From positions 160,101 to 224,100 of the forward strand of contig VBKI01000047.1 in assembly GCA_005879535.1 (NCBI GenBank): a stretch of DNA of 64,000 nt. The letters are read 5' to 3'. The DNA comes from Deltaproteobacteria bacterium (lineage in GTDB: Bacteria; Myxococcota; Myxococcia; Myxococcales; 40CM-4-68-19). Below are positions 23,955-32,069 of the stretch, piece after piece. Position numbers and translations under genes: made by a program. Under the pieces are notes generated by a model, which had not been told where the DNA came from, did not search any database, and worked only from the letters and a program-made list of their open reading frames with translations. Each line of letters opens with the position of its first letter. Position 1 is the first letter of the stretch.

Positions 23955-24179
23955 ATGATCAAGATCCAGTACTGCAGCTCCTGAGGCTACAAGCCTCGAG
24001 CCGTCCGGGCGGCGGCTGCGCTGCAGAAGGAATTGGGGGTCGACGCGGAGTTGGAGGTAGGCGCTCCAGGCTCGTTCATCGTATTGGTCGACGGCGAGCC
24101 GGTCGCGGAGAAGCAATCCCTCGGATTCCCAAGTGAGGACGAGATCGTCGCGGCCGTGAGAAAGAAAATCGCCCTTTAA
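23955..24179 (+). CDS. SelW-like (Rdx family) selenoprotein with in-frame UGA (CxxU)
   Basis: Short gene broken for ordinary gene callers by one in-frame TGA at 23982-23984. Reading TGA as selenocysteine gives 74 residues: MIKIQYCSS-U-GYKPRAVRAA, then a helix, the strand pair GAPGSFIVLVDGEPV and FPSEDEIVAAVRKKI. This is the thioredoxin-like Rdx/SelW/SelT fold, with Cys 7 and Sec 10 forming the redox CxxU motif at the end of the first strand. Every other position is family-like and the reading frame is clean up to the TAA, which overlaps the convergent thioredoxin stop. Bacterial SelW-like selenoproteins are known. The alternative is a Cys-to-stop mutation or base error. The ribosome binding site is weak. 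Confidence 0.82.
23983..24017 (+). promoter_or_regulatory. candidate bacterial SECIS stem-loop downstream of UGA
   Basis: Two hairpins can form directly after the selenocysteine UGA. The proximal one pairs GAGGC (23983-23987) with GCCTC (23993-23997), with a 5-base loop. The distal one pairs AGCCGTC (23999-24005) with GGCGGCT (24011-24017), seven pairs including one G-U, with loop CGGGC. The loop guanine at 24007 is about 22 bases after the UGA, within the usual range for bacterial SECIS elements. High local GC makes hairpins common, so this is supportive only. Confidence 0.5.
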
Positions 24180-24553
24180 GCCTCGACGGGCGATTGTCCC
24201 TGCTTCGCGATTTCCGCGCGGACCTGTTCCATGTCCAGATCGCGCACCTTGCGCAGGATTTCCTCGAGCAGGTTCTGCGGAAGGGAGCCGGGCTGCGCGA
24301 AGAGCAGCACCTTGTCGCGGAAGACCATCAGCGTCGGAATGCTGCGGATGTTGAACGCCGCAGACAGCTCCTGCTCTTCGTCGGTGTTGATCTTCGCGAA
24401 GACGACATCGGGATTTGCTTCCGCCACCTTCTCGTACACCGGAGCGAACGCCCGGCAGGGCCCACACCAGGGCGCCCACCAGTCGATCAACACGATGCCG
24501 CCCTTCCCGATGGTCCCTTGGAAATCGTCCTTGCCGATGGCCACTGCGCCCAT
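24176..24553 (-). CDS. trxA: thioredoxin
   Basis: 125-residue thioredoxin with the active site WAPWCGPCRAF and the cis-proline segment IRSIPTLMVFRD. No signal peptide, so cytosolic. I use the ATG at 24553 because GAGGAGGAG lies just upstream; the frame extends 17 codons further without coding character. Its stop overlaps that of the convergent SelW-like gene by 4 bases. The C-terminal end is longer and more helical than E. coli TrxA. Both neighbours are thioredoxin-fold redox proteins. Confidence 0.93.
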   Translation of the reverse strand: MGAVAIGKDDFQGTIGKGGIVLIDWWAPWCGPCRAFAPVYEKVAEANPDVVFAKINTDEEQELSAAFNIRSIPTLMVFRDKVLLFAQPGSLPQNLLEEILRKVRDLDMEQVRAEIAKQGQSPVEA

Positions 24554-24600
24554 GCCGCTCCTCCTCGCCCGGATATGATGCAGGGCGTCAGCGGGAAGGT

Positions 24601-25575
24601 TCAATCTTCGGGCGGGCCACCGCTGCGCGCCAGGTCCTCGGTCTTGATTCGTGCCGGGTCCATTCCGCGGGCGCGCTTCGTCATCGTCTCCATCAGCTCG
24701 TCGAACGAAGGCGGCGTGCCCTTGATGAACCGCAGCGGGTTGATCCGGGCGACCACGAACGCCTTCAGATACGGAGAGGTGAGGCCGCGCTCCTTCAGCT
24801 TCTCCACCGCAGCGCCGACCGCGTCGTCCAGCTCGAGCAGCTTCTGCGCTCGCGCCTCGCGTTCGGAGAGCGTGTCGCGCAGGGGCTTGTCGAAATACTG
24901 CTCCACCTTCTTCAGCGCCGGCGCATAAGCGCCCCCGGAGAAGCGGCCCTTCTTCTCGTAGGCGAATCCCAGCGTGATCAGAGAGGGCTCCTCGAACTCC
25001 AGTCCGAAGTCGCTCTCCTTGCGGCCTCCGTCCAGCCGGGCGAGGTCGCGGTACATCCGCACCACTTCCAGCGCCTTCTCCCGCAGGTTGTGCGCTTTCT
25101 CGATGTTCAGCGCGAGGATCTGGTAGGCGACCTCCCGCTCCGGCACGACCAGCGCGAGGATCGCCTTCGCTCCCAGCTCCTTCAGCGCCGTCAGGCGGTG
25201 GCCGCCGTTGGGCGTCCGGAACCCGTCGGGCTCGTGGACCGCGATGATCGGGTCGAGGTAGCGGCGCGTCTTGTCCATCGCGCGCGTCAGCTTGAGGACG
25301 TGGGCGTCGGAGACGTCCCGCTGGAAGCTCGTCGGTTCCACCTTGTCGACGGGCAGCGCGGCGAAGAGCAGCGCGTTTCCGCCCAGCGGCTCCCGGTACG
25401 CCGCGAGCACCGAGCCTCCTTCGGACTCGACGTGGCCGGCGAGCGCCTTGAGCTCCTCCGGGATTGCTTCGAGGCGGAGCTGCGGCGGGATGAGCTCCGT
25501 CGGCTTCAGCTTCACGCCCTTGCGGGCGCGCGGCTTTCCAGACTTCGTCACTGGGCGCTTGCGGGGGGCAGCCAT
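24601..25575 (-). CDS. ParB N-terminal (sulfiredoxin-like) domain protein
   Basis: 324-residue protein with a ParB/Srx N-terminal domain: VDKVEPTSFQRDVSDAHVLKLTRAMDKTRRYLDPIIAV and the nucleotide-binding box TPNGGHRLTALKELGAKAI (near residue 118). After this comes a helical domain but no clear ParB helix-turn-helix, and no parA is adjacent. The N-terminal 30 residues are very basic. ParB-fold CTPase or nuclease activity is possible, but the gene is not the segregation ParB. It lies 48 bases upstream of thioredoxin on the same strand. Confidence 0.8.
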   Translation of the reverse strand: MAAPRKRPVTKSGKPRARKGVKLKPTELIPPQLRLEAIPEELKALAGHVESEGGSVLAAYREPLGGNALLFAALPVDKVEPTSFQRDVSDAHVLKLTRAMDKTRRYLDPIIAVHEPDGFRTPNGGHRLTALKELGAKAILALVVPEREVAYQILALNIEKAHNLREKALEVVRMYRDLARLDGGRKESDFGLEFEEPSLITLGFAYEKKGRFSGGAYAPALKKVEQYFDKPLRDTLSEREARAQKLLELDDAVGAAVEKLKERGLTSPYLKAFVVARINPLRFIKGTPPSFDELMETMTKRARGMDPARIKTEDLARSGGPPED

Positions 25576-25617
25576 GGCGCGCGCAGGGTAGCGCCTGCCG
25601 CCGACGTGTGCCAGCGC

Positions 25618-28236
25618 CTACGCCGCGCCGAGACGCCTCTTGAGCACCGCCGTAACCGTGTCCAGCTCGACCGGCTTCACCAGGTGCTCGTCGAAGCCCG
25701 CTGCCAGCGCGCGCTGGCGGTCGCTCTGCTGGCCGAATCCGGTCAGCGCCACGATCAGGGCTCCCCGCGCCTGCGGGAGCTCGCGCAGCCTGCGGACCAC
25801 TTCGTATCCGTCCATCGCCGGGAGCCCGATGTCGAGGAGGACCACCTCCGGCGAGAACGCTCGCGCCTGGTCCAGCGCCGACGGTCCATCGTGGGCGATG
25901 CGCACGTCGTGCCCGTCCAGCGCCACGCCTTCCGCCAGCGTGACGGCCGCATCGACGTTGTCATCGACCACCAGGACGCGACCGCGATGGGCGGCGGCGG
26001 CCATCGGCCGCACCTCGAGCGGTGTGACGCCCTCCATCGCGCCGGGAAGCACGACGGTGAACGTCGCCCCCTTCCCGAGGCCGGCGCTCTCCGCGCGGAC
26101 CGTTCCTCCGTGCAGCTCGACCAGCCCGCGCACGAGCGCGAGGCCGATCCCGAGGCCGCCCTTGGCGTAGTCCTTGGCGCCCGGCACCTGTACGAACGCG
26201 TGGAAGAGGGTCTCCAGCGACTCGGCCGGGATGCCGATGCCGCTGTCGCGCACGCGGACCTCGAGCTGGCCGTCCCGCTGGCGCGCCGACAGCTCCACGC
26301 TTCCGCCGTCCGGCGTGTACTTGATCGCGTTCGAGAGCAGGTTGCCGAGGATCTGCTCCAGCCGGACCGGATCGGCGTCGATCACCAGCGGATTCTGCGG
26401 AAAGGAGACCGTCAGCTTCTGGCCGCGGGCGCGCGCCATCGGCGACACCGAGTCCGCCGCTTTCGCGATCGCCTCCCGCACGGAGAGGCGACGCTTGCGC
26501 AGCTCGATCTTGCCGCGGCTGATGCGCGAGACGTCGAGCAGCTCGTCGACGATCCGCACCATGTGGCGGGCCTGACGCTCGATGATGGCCAGCTGGCGCT
26601 CGGCGGCGCTGCGATCCCGCTTCATCACCTCGAGGGCAGTCACCACCGGCGCGAGCGGATTGCGCAGCTCGTGCCCGAGCACGGCGAGGAACTCGTCCTT
26701 GCGCCGGTCGGCGTCCTGCAGGTCGCGCAGCAGCCGCGCGTTGTCGAGGGCGATGGATGCCTGGGCGGCGATGCCGGCGAGGAGCCGCTCGTGCTGGGCC
26801 GTGAAGTGCCCTGGCGCGCGGTGCACGAAAGCGAGCCCGCCGAGGAGTTGCCCGGTGCGCAGCGTGATCGGGGCTGCGAGGACACTGCCCACCCGTGCGC
26901 CTTCGAAATCGCCGGGCTTCACCGACTCGATCCGGACCGGGCCGGCGCTGCCGCGAACCCGTGCCAGCTTGTGCAGCGCCAGATCGCGGAACTCGTCGCT
27001 GCTCCGTCCGGCGGACGCGAGCATGCGTGGCTCGGCGGAAGCGTCGAACATGGCGCCGAACTCCGCTCCCGTCAGCGCGGTCGCTTCGTCGATGATGAGC
27101 TGCGCCAGCCGGTCGGGGTCGAGCTCGGAAGCGAGCGAGATCCCCAGCCGGCGGAGGATGGAGTTGACCCGGCCTTCCTCGCGCAAACGCACTTCGTACC
27201 GGCGTTGCTCGTCGAGCGAATGCTGCAGGCCGGCGAGCGCGTCTTCGGCGCGGCGGCGTGCCGCCACTTCCCGCCGGGAGAGCACGTAGATCACCATCGA
27301 GATGGCTGCGCCGGCCAGCAGCGTGGCGAAGGCGGGGACGAGCGATCCTCCACGCAGCGGCGGCAAAGCGATGAAGGCCAGCGTCCACTCCCGCCCGCCG
27401 AACTCGATGTGCTCGGTCTCGCGGAGCGTCTCGCCACTCAGCGCAGTCAGGCCACGGTCATGCAGCAGCCGCTCCGGATCCTCGGCCGGCCCGTCGTAGA
27501 CGCGGAACTCCAGTTGCGGCTCCGCCTCCATCCCGAAGATGGCGACGAACAGGTCGTCGGCGCGGAACGGCGCGTACGTCCAGCCGATCAGGGAGGAGCG
27601 CCGCGCCTCCAGCGTCTGCGGCACGTCGCTGCCTCGATAGACCGGAACGTACATGAGGAACCCCACCTGCCGGCGCGGATCGATCTCCTGCACGAGCGCG
27701 ACCCGCCCGGAGATGGCGGCGCTTCCTCCGTCGCGGGCCCGCTCCATGGCGTCGCGACCGACGGGATCGGTGTACATGTCGTAACCGATCGCCGCGCGGT
27801 TCCGGCGGTCGAGCGGCTCGAGGAGGACGATGGCCGTGCGTTCATCCCCGGTCCGCTCGGGCCAGAGCCGGAGCCCCGCGAAGCCTCGTGCGCGGAGCCC
27901 GTTCTCGACCGCCGTCGTCTGGCCCGGCCGCACGCGCTGGGCGAAACCGACGCCCTGGACACCTGGGTACCACTGCTCGATCTCCACGCGATCGGCGTAG
28001 GCATGGAACTCGTCCGCGGTGACCTCGGGGCGCGCCGCGAGCAGTCCGGCGCAGCCGCGGAGCAGACCCTCGTACGCATGCAGCCGCGCCTCGATGCGGT
28101 CGACGGCGGTGCCGATGGCGCGCGCGAATCGGACGCGATCGCCCATGCGCGCGTTCACAAAGAGAAAAGCCGTGGCGGCGACGGTCAGGGCGAGAGACCC
28201 CGCCAACGCCGAAATCGGTGCAGCCGACTTCCTCAC
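25618..28236 (-). CDS. CHASE-GAF hybrid sensor histidine kinase with receiver domain
   Basis: 872-residue membrane sensor. An N-terminal helix (about 5-27) and a second (about 300-319) flank a periplasmic CHASE domain (about 40-285; QWYPGVQGVGFAQRV and GYDMYTDPVGRDAMERARDGG), which in other proteins binds small ligands such as cytokinins. Then come a coiled coil, GAF (about 370-500), HisKA with His 522 in VLGHELRNPLAPV, HATPase_c (LLSNAIKYTP, GLGIGLALV) and a C-terminal receiver with acceptor Asp in VVLLDIGLPAMDGYE. The GTG at 28236 is chosen because it starts just before the first helix; the frame is open further upstream. Confidence 0.9.
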   Translation of the reverse strand: MRKSAAPISALAGSLALTVAATAFLFVNARMGDRVRFARAIGTAVDRIEARLHAYEGLLRGCAGLLAARPEVTADEFHAYADRVEIEQWYPGVQGVGFAQRVRPGQTTAVENGLRARGFAGLRLWPERTGDERTAIVLLEPLDRRNRAAIGYDMYTDPVGRDAMERARDGGSAAISGRVALVQEIDPRRQVGFLMYVPVYRGSDVPQTLEARRSSLIGWTYAPFRADDLFVAIFGMEAEPQLEFRVYDGPAEDPERLLHDRGLTALSGETLRETEHIEFGGREWTLAFIALPPLRGGSLVPAFATLLAGAAISMVIYVLSRREVAARRRAEDALAGLQHSLDEQRRYEVRLREEGRVNSILRRLGISLASELDPDRLAQLIIDEATALTGAEFGAMFDASAEPRMLASAGRSSDEFRDLALHKLARVRGSAGPVRIESVKPGDFEGARVGSVLAAPITLRTGQLLGGLAFVHRAPGHFTAQHERLLAGIAAQASIALDNARLLRDLQDADRRKDEFLAVLGHELRNPLAPVVTALEVMKRDRSAAERQLAIIERQARHMVRIVDELLDVSRISRGKIELRKRRLSVREAIAKAADSVSPMARARGQKLTVSFPQNPLVIDADPVRLEQILGNLLSNAIKYTPDGGSVELSARQRDGQLEVRVRDSGIGIPAESLETLFHAFVQVPGAKDYAKGGLGIGLALVRGLVELHGGTVRAESAGLGKGATFTVVLPGAMEGVTPLEVRPMAAAAHRGRVLVVDDNVDAAVTLAEGVALDGHDVRIAHDGPSALDQARAFSPEVVLLDIGLPAMDGYEVVRRLRELPQARGALIVALTGFGQQSDRQRALAAGFDEHLVKPVELDTVTAVLKRRLGAA

Positions 28237-28328
28237 GGAAGTGAAGTTTGCAGAGAGGAAAGGGCCGCGGAACCCCCTGCAAGGGCCGTAAGCGCGGTTC
28301 AGAACCCTTCGCGATACCGTCCTTTGCG

Positions 28329-28446
28329 GATGCTCCCTGCGCCGGTGAAAGCAATTCCGCCGGCGCTGGAACAAATTCGCGCGGCTCGCGCACGGTTTGG
28401 CGACCGGATCCCGGAAACGCCGGCGTGGCTCTGGCGGGGGCGCATC
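28329..28446 (+). pseudogene. possible remnant of a PLP-dependent dehydratase N-terminus
   Basis: The stretch reads MLPAPVKAIPPALEQIRA then ARARFGDRIPETPAWLWRG, with coding-like codon use. The pattern (helix IxAARxR, then RxPETPxW) resembles the start of threonine/serine dehydratases. It runs straight into the 3' end of the convergent methyltransferase gene with no further homologous sequence. No ribosome binding site is evident. It may be a decayed 5' fragment left by a deletion, or chance. Weak evidence. Confidence 0.3.
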
Positions 28447-29340
28447 TCACTTCGCGATCCGGAAAGCCTGGTGGACGGCGCGGTTCCGGTAGTCCTCCGG
28501 GATCGTGTCTTCCTCCGTGTAGCGCAGTCCCTCGAGCGCCGGCTTGAACCGCTGGTGATTGGTCGCGAACCAGAGGATTCCGCCGGGGGCGAGCGCGGCG
28601 AGGGTCCGCTCGATGAGGGAGCGGTGGTCGCGCTGCACTTCGAGGCTCTTGCCGCCGAAGTCGGAAAACGAGGGCGGATCGAGAACGCAGAGCGTCCATC
28701 TGCGTGACCCGAAGCCGTTCAGGAACTCGTCCACGCCCGAGCGCACCAGCTCTCCCGAGAGATGATTCAGCGCCAGATTGTCCGCCGCCCAGTCCAGGTA
28801 CGCCCGCGAGGCATCCACACTGGTCGTCTGCTTCGCGCCGCCGGCCGCCGCGGCGCAGGTGAAGCTGCCGGTGTACGCGAAGAGGTTGAGGAAGATTGCG
28901 CCCCGGGCCTCCGCCTTGACCCGCGCGCGCGTCTCGCGGTGATCGGCGAACAACCCGGTATCGATGTAGTCGTCGAGGTTGACGAGGAACCGGAGATCGC
29001 GCTCGCGCACCTCGATCCGTTCGCCGATGCGGGCGAGGCGCCCATACTTCTCGCCGCTGTGGCGCGACTTCAGATGGATGCGATCCGGCGGCACCGAGAG
29101 CGCTTCGGCGGCCGCCCGGGCCATCGTCTGCAGCCACGGCAGACCGCTGGTTTGCTCCCGTGCGTATTCCGCAAGGACGACGTGCCCCTCGTACCAGTCC
29201 ACCGCGGCGCGGATCTCCGGGATGTCGCGGTCGTAGAGCCGGAAAGCGCCGATGCCCTGCCGCTCGAAACGCGGGTGCAGCCGGCGGAAGTTCTTCCGCA
29301 GCCGATTGGCCAGCATCGCCGCCTGCTCGTCGAGCTTCAC
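28447..29340 (-). CDS. RlmK/RlmI-like SAM-dependent methyltransferase
   Basis: 297-residue class I methyltransferase resembling the C-terminal half (RlmK) of 23S rRNA methyltransferase RlmL. Visible features: NRLRKNFRRLHPRFERQGIGAFRLYDRDIPE, SAM motif I in FLNLFAYTGSFTCAAAAGGA, SVDASRAYLDWAADNLALNHL and the catalytic LDPPSFSDF. RlmK makes m7G2069 in E. coli; here the THUMP/RlmL part is missing, so it is a stand-alone enzyme whose target is inferred. GTG start at 29340 overlaps the dehalogenase stop (GTGA). Confidence 0.9.
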   Translation of the reverse strand: MKLDEQAAMLANRLRKNFRRLHPRFERQGIGAFRLYDRDIPEIRAAVDWYEGHVVLAEYAREQTSGLPWLQTMARAAAEALSVPPDRIHLKSRHSGEKYGRLARIGERIEVRERDLRFLVNLDDYIDTGLFADHRETRARVKAEARGAIFLNLFAYTGSFTCAAAAGGAKQTTSVDASRAYLDWAADNLALNHLSGELVRSGVDEFLNGFGSRRWTLCVLDPPSFSDFGGKSLEVQRDHRSLIERTLAALAPGGILWFATNHQRFKPALEGLRYTEEDTIPEDYRNRAVHQAFRIAK

Positions 29341-30257
29341 AGGCCGGCGGCCCATCGCTCCATCTGATCGAGGATCGCGCCGGGCGCGTCTTCCTGGAGG
29401 AAGTGCCCCGCGCCTTCCAGCCGATGCGGCCCGTCGACGCGCGTGAAGGCGTGTTGCCACCGTTCGAGATGCGCTTTGCGGAACCCGGGATCCTTCAGCG
29501 CCCAGCAGATCAGCGCCGGCTTCTCCCGCAGCCGCGAGAGGTGGTCCTCGATGAATGCCATGGCCGCGTAGGACTCGTGAAACGGGTTCTTCGTCTCCGG
29601 GATGAGCTGGGGGAAACGCGCAATGCCGACGCGGTCGTCTGGCGTGGGGAACGGCGCGCGGTAGGGGTCGAGGTCCTCGGCGGCCAGGTGCCGAGGGCCA
29701 CCCTTCGCGAGGAAGGTCTCGACGAAGATATTGGACCGGGTGCTCCGCTTCCACCCTCCGCGGCCAAGGACCAGGAACTTGAACAGCCAGGGAAGCTTCA
29801 TCCGTGGCTGCCGGACGAAGGCCCAGGTGTTCAGCACCACGATTCCCGCGATGCGGTCGGGCTGCCGGGTGGCCCATCCCATGCCGATGGGGCCGCCCCA
29901 GTCCTGGATCACGGGCACTACGCGGGAGGGCTGCAACTCGCGGAGCACGCGGCCGAGGTTGTCGATGTGGCGCTCCAGCGTGTACCAGCGCGGATCGCGC
30001 GGCTTGTCGCTGCGGCCGAATCCGACGTGATCCGGTGCGATGACGCGGTATCGCGGCGAGAGGCGCCGGATGAATTCCCTGTACAGATAGCTCCAGGTGG
30101 GGTTGCCGTGCAGCAGGAGGAAGGTGAGCGGCGCCTGGCGCGGGCCCTCATCCACCAGCGCCATCCGGGCTCCGTGGTCCACTTCGATGAGGCGACTCTT
30201 CCAGGGGAAGCGGCCGCCAAAGTCGGACCACACGTCGAGGCCGGTATAGACGCGCAT
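29337..30257 (-). CDS. haloalkane dehalogenase-like alpha/beta hydrolase
   Basis: 306-residue alpha/beta hydrolase of the haloalkane dehalogenase group. Oxyanion/halide motif HGNPTWSYLYR (50-60), nucleophile Asp 119 followed by Trp in VIQDWGGPIGMGWA, and the catalytic His in GAGHFLQED near residue 284. The Asn of HGNPTW and the Trp after the nucleophile are the usual halide-binding pair. The enzyme would cleave carbon-halogen bonds to alcohols, but epoxide hydrolase or ester activity cannot be excluded without tests. It is coupled to the methyltransferase and is divergent from the radical SAM gene (27-base gap). Confidence 0.88.
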   Translation of the reverse strand: MRVYTGLDVWSDFGGRFPWKSRLIEVDHGARMALVDEGPRQAPLTFLLLHGNPTWSYLYREFIRRLSPRYRVIAPDHVGFGRSDKPRDPRWYTLERHIDNLGRVLRELQPSRVVPVIQDWGGPIGMGWATRQPDRIAGIVVLNTWAFVRQPRMKLPWLFKFLVLGRGGWKRSTRSNIFVETFLAKGGPRHLAAEDLDPYRAPFPTPDDRVGIARFPQLIPETKNPFHESYAAMAFIEDHLSRLREKPALICWALKDPGFRKAHLERWQHAFTRVDGPHRLEGAGHFLQEDAPGAILDQMERWAAGL

Positions 30258-30284
30258 GGGCGCGCGCAAGATATCATCGCGGCG

Positions 30285-31520
30285 ATGCGGCGCGCGTTCG
30301 TCGTACATCATGCCAGGAGCGGGGTCGTCGCCCTGAACGTCGTCACCGCCGCGGTGCAGGGCCGGGTGCGCGTCGTCTTCGCGCGCGGCCGCGACGAGCT
30401 CGTCCGCGAGCTGACAGAGGCGAAACGCCGGGGCGAGCAGCCCATCGCCGGATCGAGCTTCTACTCCCCGGACTTCCCGGGCACGGCGGAGGATCTTCGT
30501 TTCGTGCAGGAACGCGTCGCCGCGGTCACGCACGTCGCCGGCGGGGTGCACGCGAGCGCGGAGCCGCTGCAGACGCTGCGGGCGGGCTTCGACCTCGCCG
30601 CCATCGGCGAGGGCGAGACGACGGCGGTGCGGCTCCTGGTCGAGGGTCAGGATCCGGCGACCATCCCCGGCCTCGCCTGGCTCGAAGGCAGTCGCCTGCA
30701 ATCGAACGGTCCGGGGGAGCGCCGGCCCCTCGACGACTTCCCCGCCTTCAATGCGCCGGCCGGGAAGTGGAACGCCATCGAGATCACGCGCGGCTGCGTG
30801 TACGCGTGCTCGTTCTGCCAGACGCCGTTCATGTTCAAGGCGCGGTTTCGCCACCGCAGCGTTTCCAACGTGCGCGAGCACATCCGCCGGATGAAGCGCG
30901 ACGGCGTCCGCTACATGCGTTTCCTCACGCCCACCTGCCTGAGCTATGGCTCGAGCGACACTTCGGTGAACCTCGATGCGGTGGAAGATCTCCTCGCCGC
31001 AGTGCGCGAGGAGATGCCGGGCGGACGGATCTATTTCGGGACGTTCCCGTCCGAATGCCGGCCCGAGCACGTCACCGAGGCGTCCTTGCGAGTGCTCCGC
31101 AAGTATGTCGACAACGATACGCTCGTGATCGGCGGCCAGTCCGGGTCGGAGCGCCTGCTCCGCGAGACGCACCGCGGTCATGGCGTCGACGACGTCGTCA
31201 CGGCGGTGCGCCTCGCGATCGCCTCAGGCTTTCGCCCGGACGTCGACTTCCTGCTTGGCCTTCCCGGGGAAACGGACGGCGATCGCGCGCAGTCGCTGTC
31301 GCTCGCCCGGCGCCTGGTGGAGCTCGGCGCGCGAATCCACAGCCACGCCTTCATGCCGCTGCCGGGGACGCCCCTGCGAGGCGCGGCGCCCTCGGCCATC
31401 GACGGCGAGACCGTGCGCGAGATGGAGCGGATGGAGTCCGCCGGTTCGATGTACGGGCAATGGCGCCGGCACCGTCAGGTGGCCGACCAGCTCGTCACCT
31501 TGCGCGCTGCACCACGCTGA
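30285..31520 (+). CDS. B12-binding/radical SAM domain protein (TIGR04013-like)
   Basis: 411-residue radical SAM enzyme. An N-terminal cobalamin-binding-like Rossmann domain (about 1-130; AGSSFYSPDFPG and HVAGGVHASAEP) precedes the radical SAM core with cluster motif CVYACSFC (Cys 171, 175, 178), then GGQSGSERLL and FLLGLPGE. The cobalamin His of the DxHxxG motif is not clearly present, so true B12 binding is uncertain. The substrate is unknown; such proteins perform methylation or C-C chemistry. It stands alone; the end overlaps the convergent P-loop gene by 26 bases. Confidence 0.88.
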   Translation: MRRAFVVHHARSGVVALNVVTAAVQGRVRVVFARGRDELVRELTEAKRRGEQPIAGSSFYSPDFPGTAEDLRFVQERVAAVTHVAGGVHASAEPLQTLRAGFDLAAIGEGETTAVRLLVEGQDPATIPGLAWLEGSRLQSNGPGERRPLDDFPAFNAPAGKWNAIEITRGCVYACSFCQTPFMFKARFRHRSVSNVREHIRRMKRDGVRYMRFLTPTCLSYGSSDTSVNLDAVEDLLAAVREEMPGGRIYFGTFPSECRPEHVTEASLRVLRKYVDNDTLVIGGQSGSERLLRETHRGHGVDDVVTAVRLAIASGFRPDVDFLLGLPGETDGDRAQSLSLARRLVELGARIHSHAFMPLPGTPLRGAAPSAIDGETVREMERMESAGSMYGQWRRHRQVADQLVTLRAAPR

Positions 31521-32055
31521 ATCCGCCTCCGGTCGCGATCCGCACGTCGTGGATCTCGTCGAATCCTTCCTCGAACGCTGGCGGCTGCAGCCTCTTCGCG
31601 GCGGTGAAGATGGCGACCTTCGGCACCTGGGGGGTGCGCTCCGCGTTGCGCTTGATCGAATCGGCGATGCGCGGCTCGAAGAAGTACGCCACCACCCGCG
31701 CCCCGTGCCGGTGGCCAATCTCGACGAGCACGGCGCGGTCCGCGGAGCGCGGATTGGTGTTGTCGACGACCACCGGGGTTCCAGCGGCGAGCGCGCGCTC
31801 AAGCTGCGCCATCTGCTGCGCCTGCTTGTCGCGCGCGGCACGGGGCATCAGGTCCTTGCTCACATGCGCGTGCGTGGCGGCGAAGCGCTCGCGAAAGAAG
31901 CTCGTCTTGCCCGCCGCGGGCAGCCCGATGAAGATGATCAGCTCGATCTCCCGACCTGTACTGCCAAAAGCAATCGCCGCAAAGCCGTTCGAGGCCCATT
32001 GACGGCGACGGCACCAGGTCCTATATGAAGAAGGTAACTTGGAGGCAATGCACAT
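31495..32055 (-). CDS. P-loop kinase, AAA_33 type (polynucleotide-kinase-like), start uncertain
   Basis: Zeta-toxin/polynucleotide-kinase-like P-loop protein: Walker A GLPAAGKTSF, then VSKDLMPRAARDKQAQQ, Walker B-like PVVVDNTNPRSADRA, and a lid with RNAER. The only ATG/GTG/TTG start upstream is the ATG at 32055, but the first 36 codons there are AT-rich and unlike the rest. Translation may really begin near 31941-31947 with a non-standard codon, giving about 150 residues. Substrate unknown. Its 5' region faces the Lrp gene, sharing an AT-rich spacer. Confidence 0.75.
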   Translation of the reverse strand: MCIASKLPSSYRTWCRRRQWASNGFAAIAFGSTGREIELIIFIGLPAAGKTSFFRERFAATHAHVSKDLMPRAARDKQAQQMAQLERALAAGTPVVVDNTNPRSADRAVLVEIGHRHGARVVAYFFEPRIADSIKRNAERTPQVPKVAIFTAAKRLQPPAFEEGFDEIHDVRIATGGGFSVVQRAR

Positions 32056-32069
32056 AATATCTCAAGCAC

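Noticed and set aside
23882-24136. 84-codon open frame across the selenoprotein locus
   Set aside because: It is another frame of the SelW-like gene, with Gly/Arg-rich content and no similarity to a known fold.
24415-28707. Very long open frame (1430 codons) on the plus strand
   Set aside because: It is antisense to the ParB-like protein and the CHASE hybrid kinase, which have clear domains. Its translation is His/Arg/Asp-rich low-complexity sequence typical of an antisense frame in GC-rich DNA.
31948-32055. N-terminal 36 residues of the P-loop kinase
   Set aside because: Codons are AT-rich and unlike the rest of the gene, and the P-loop strand begins right after. It is kept only because no other standard start codon is available.
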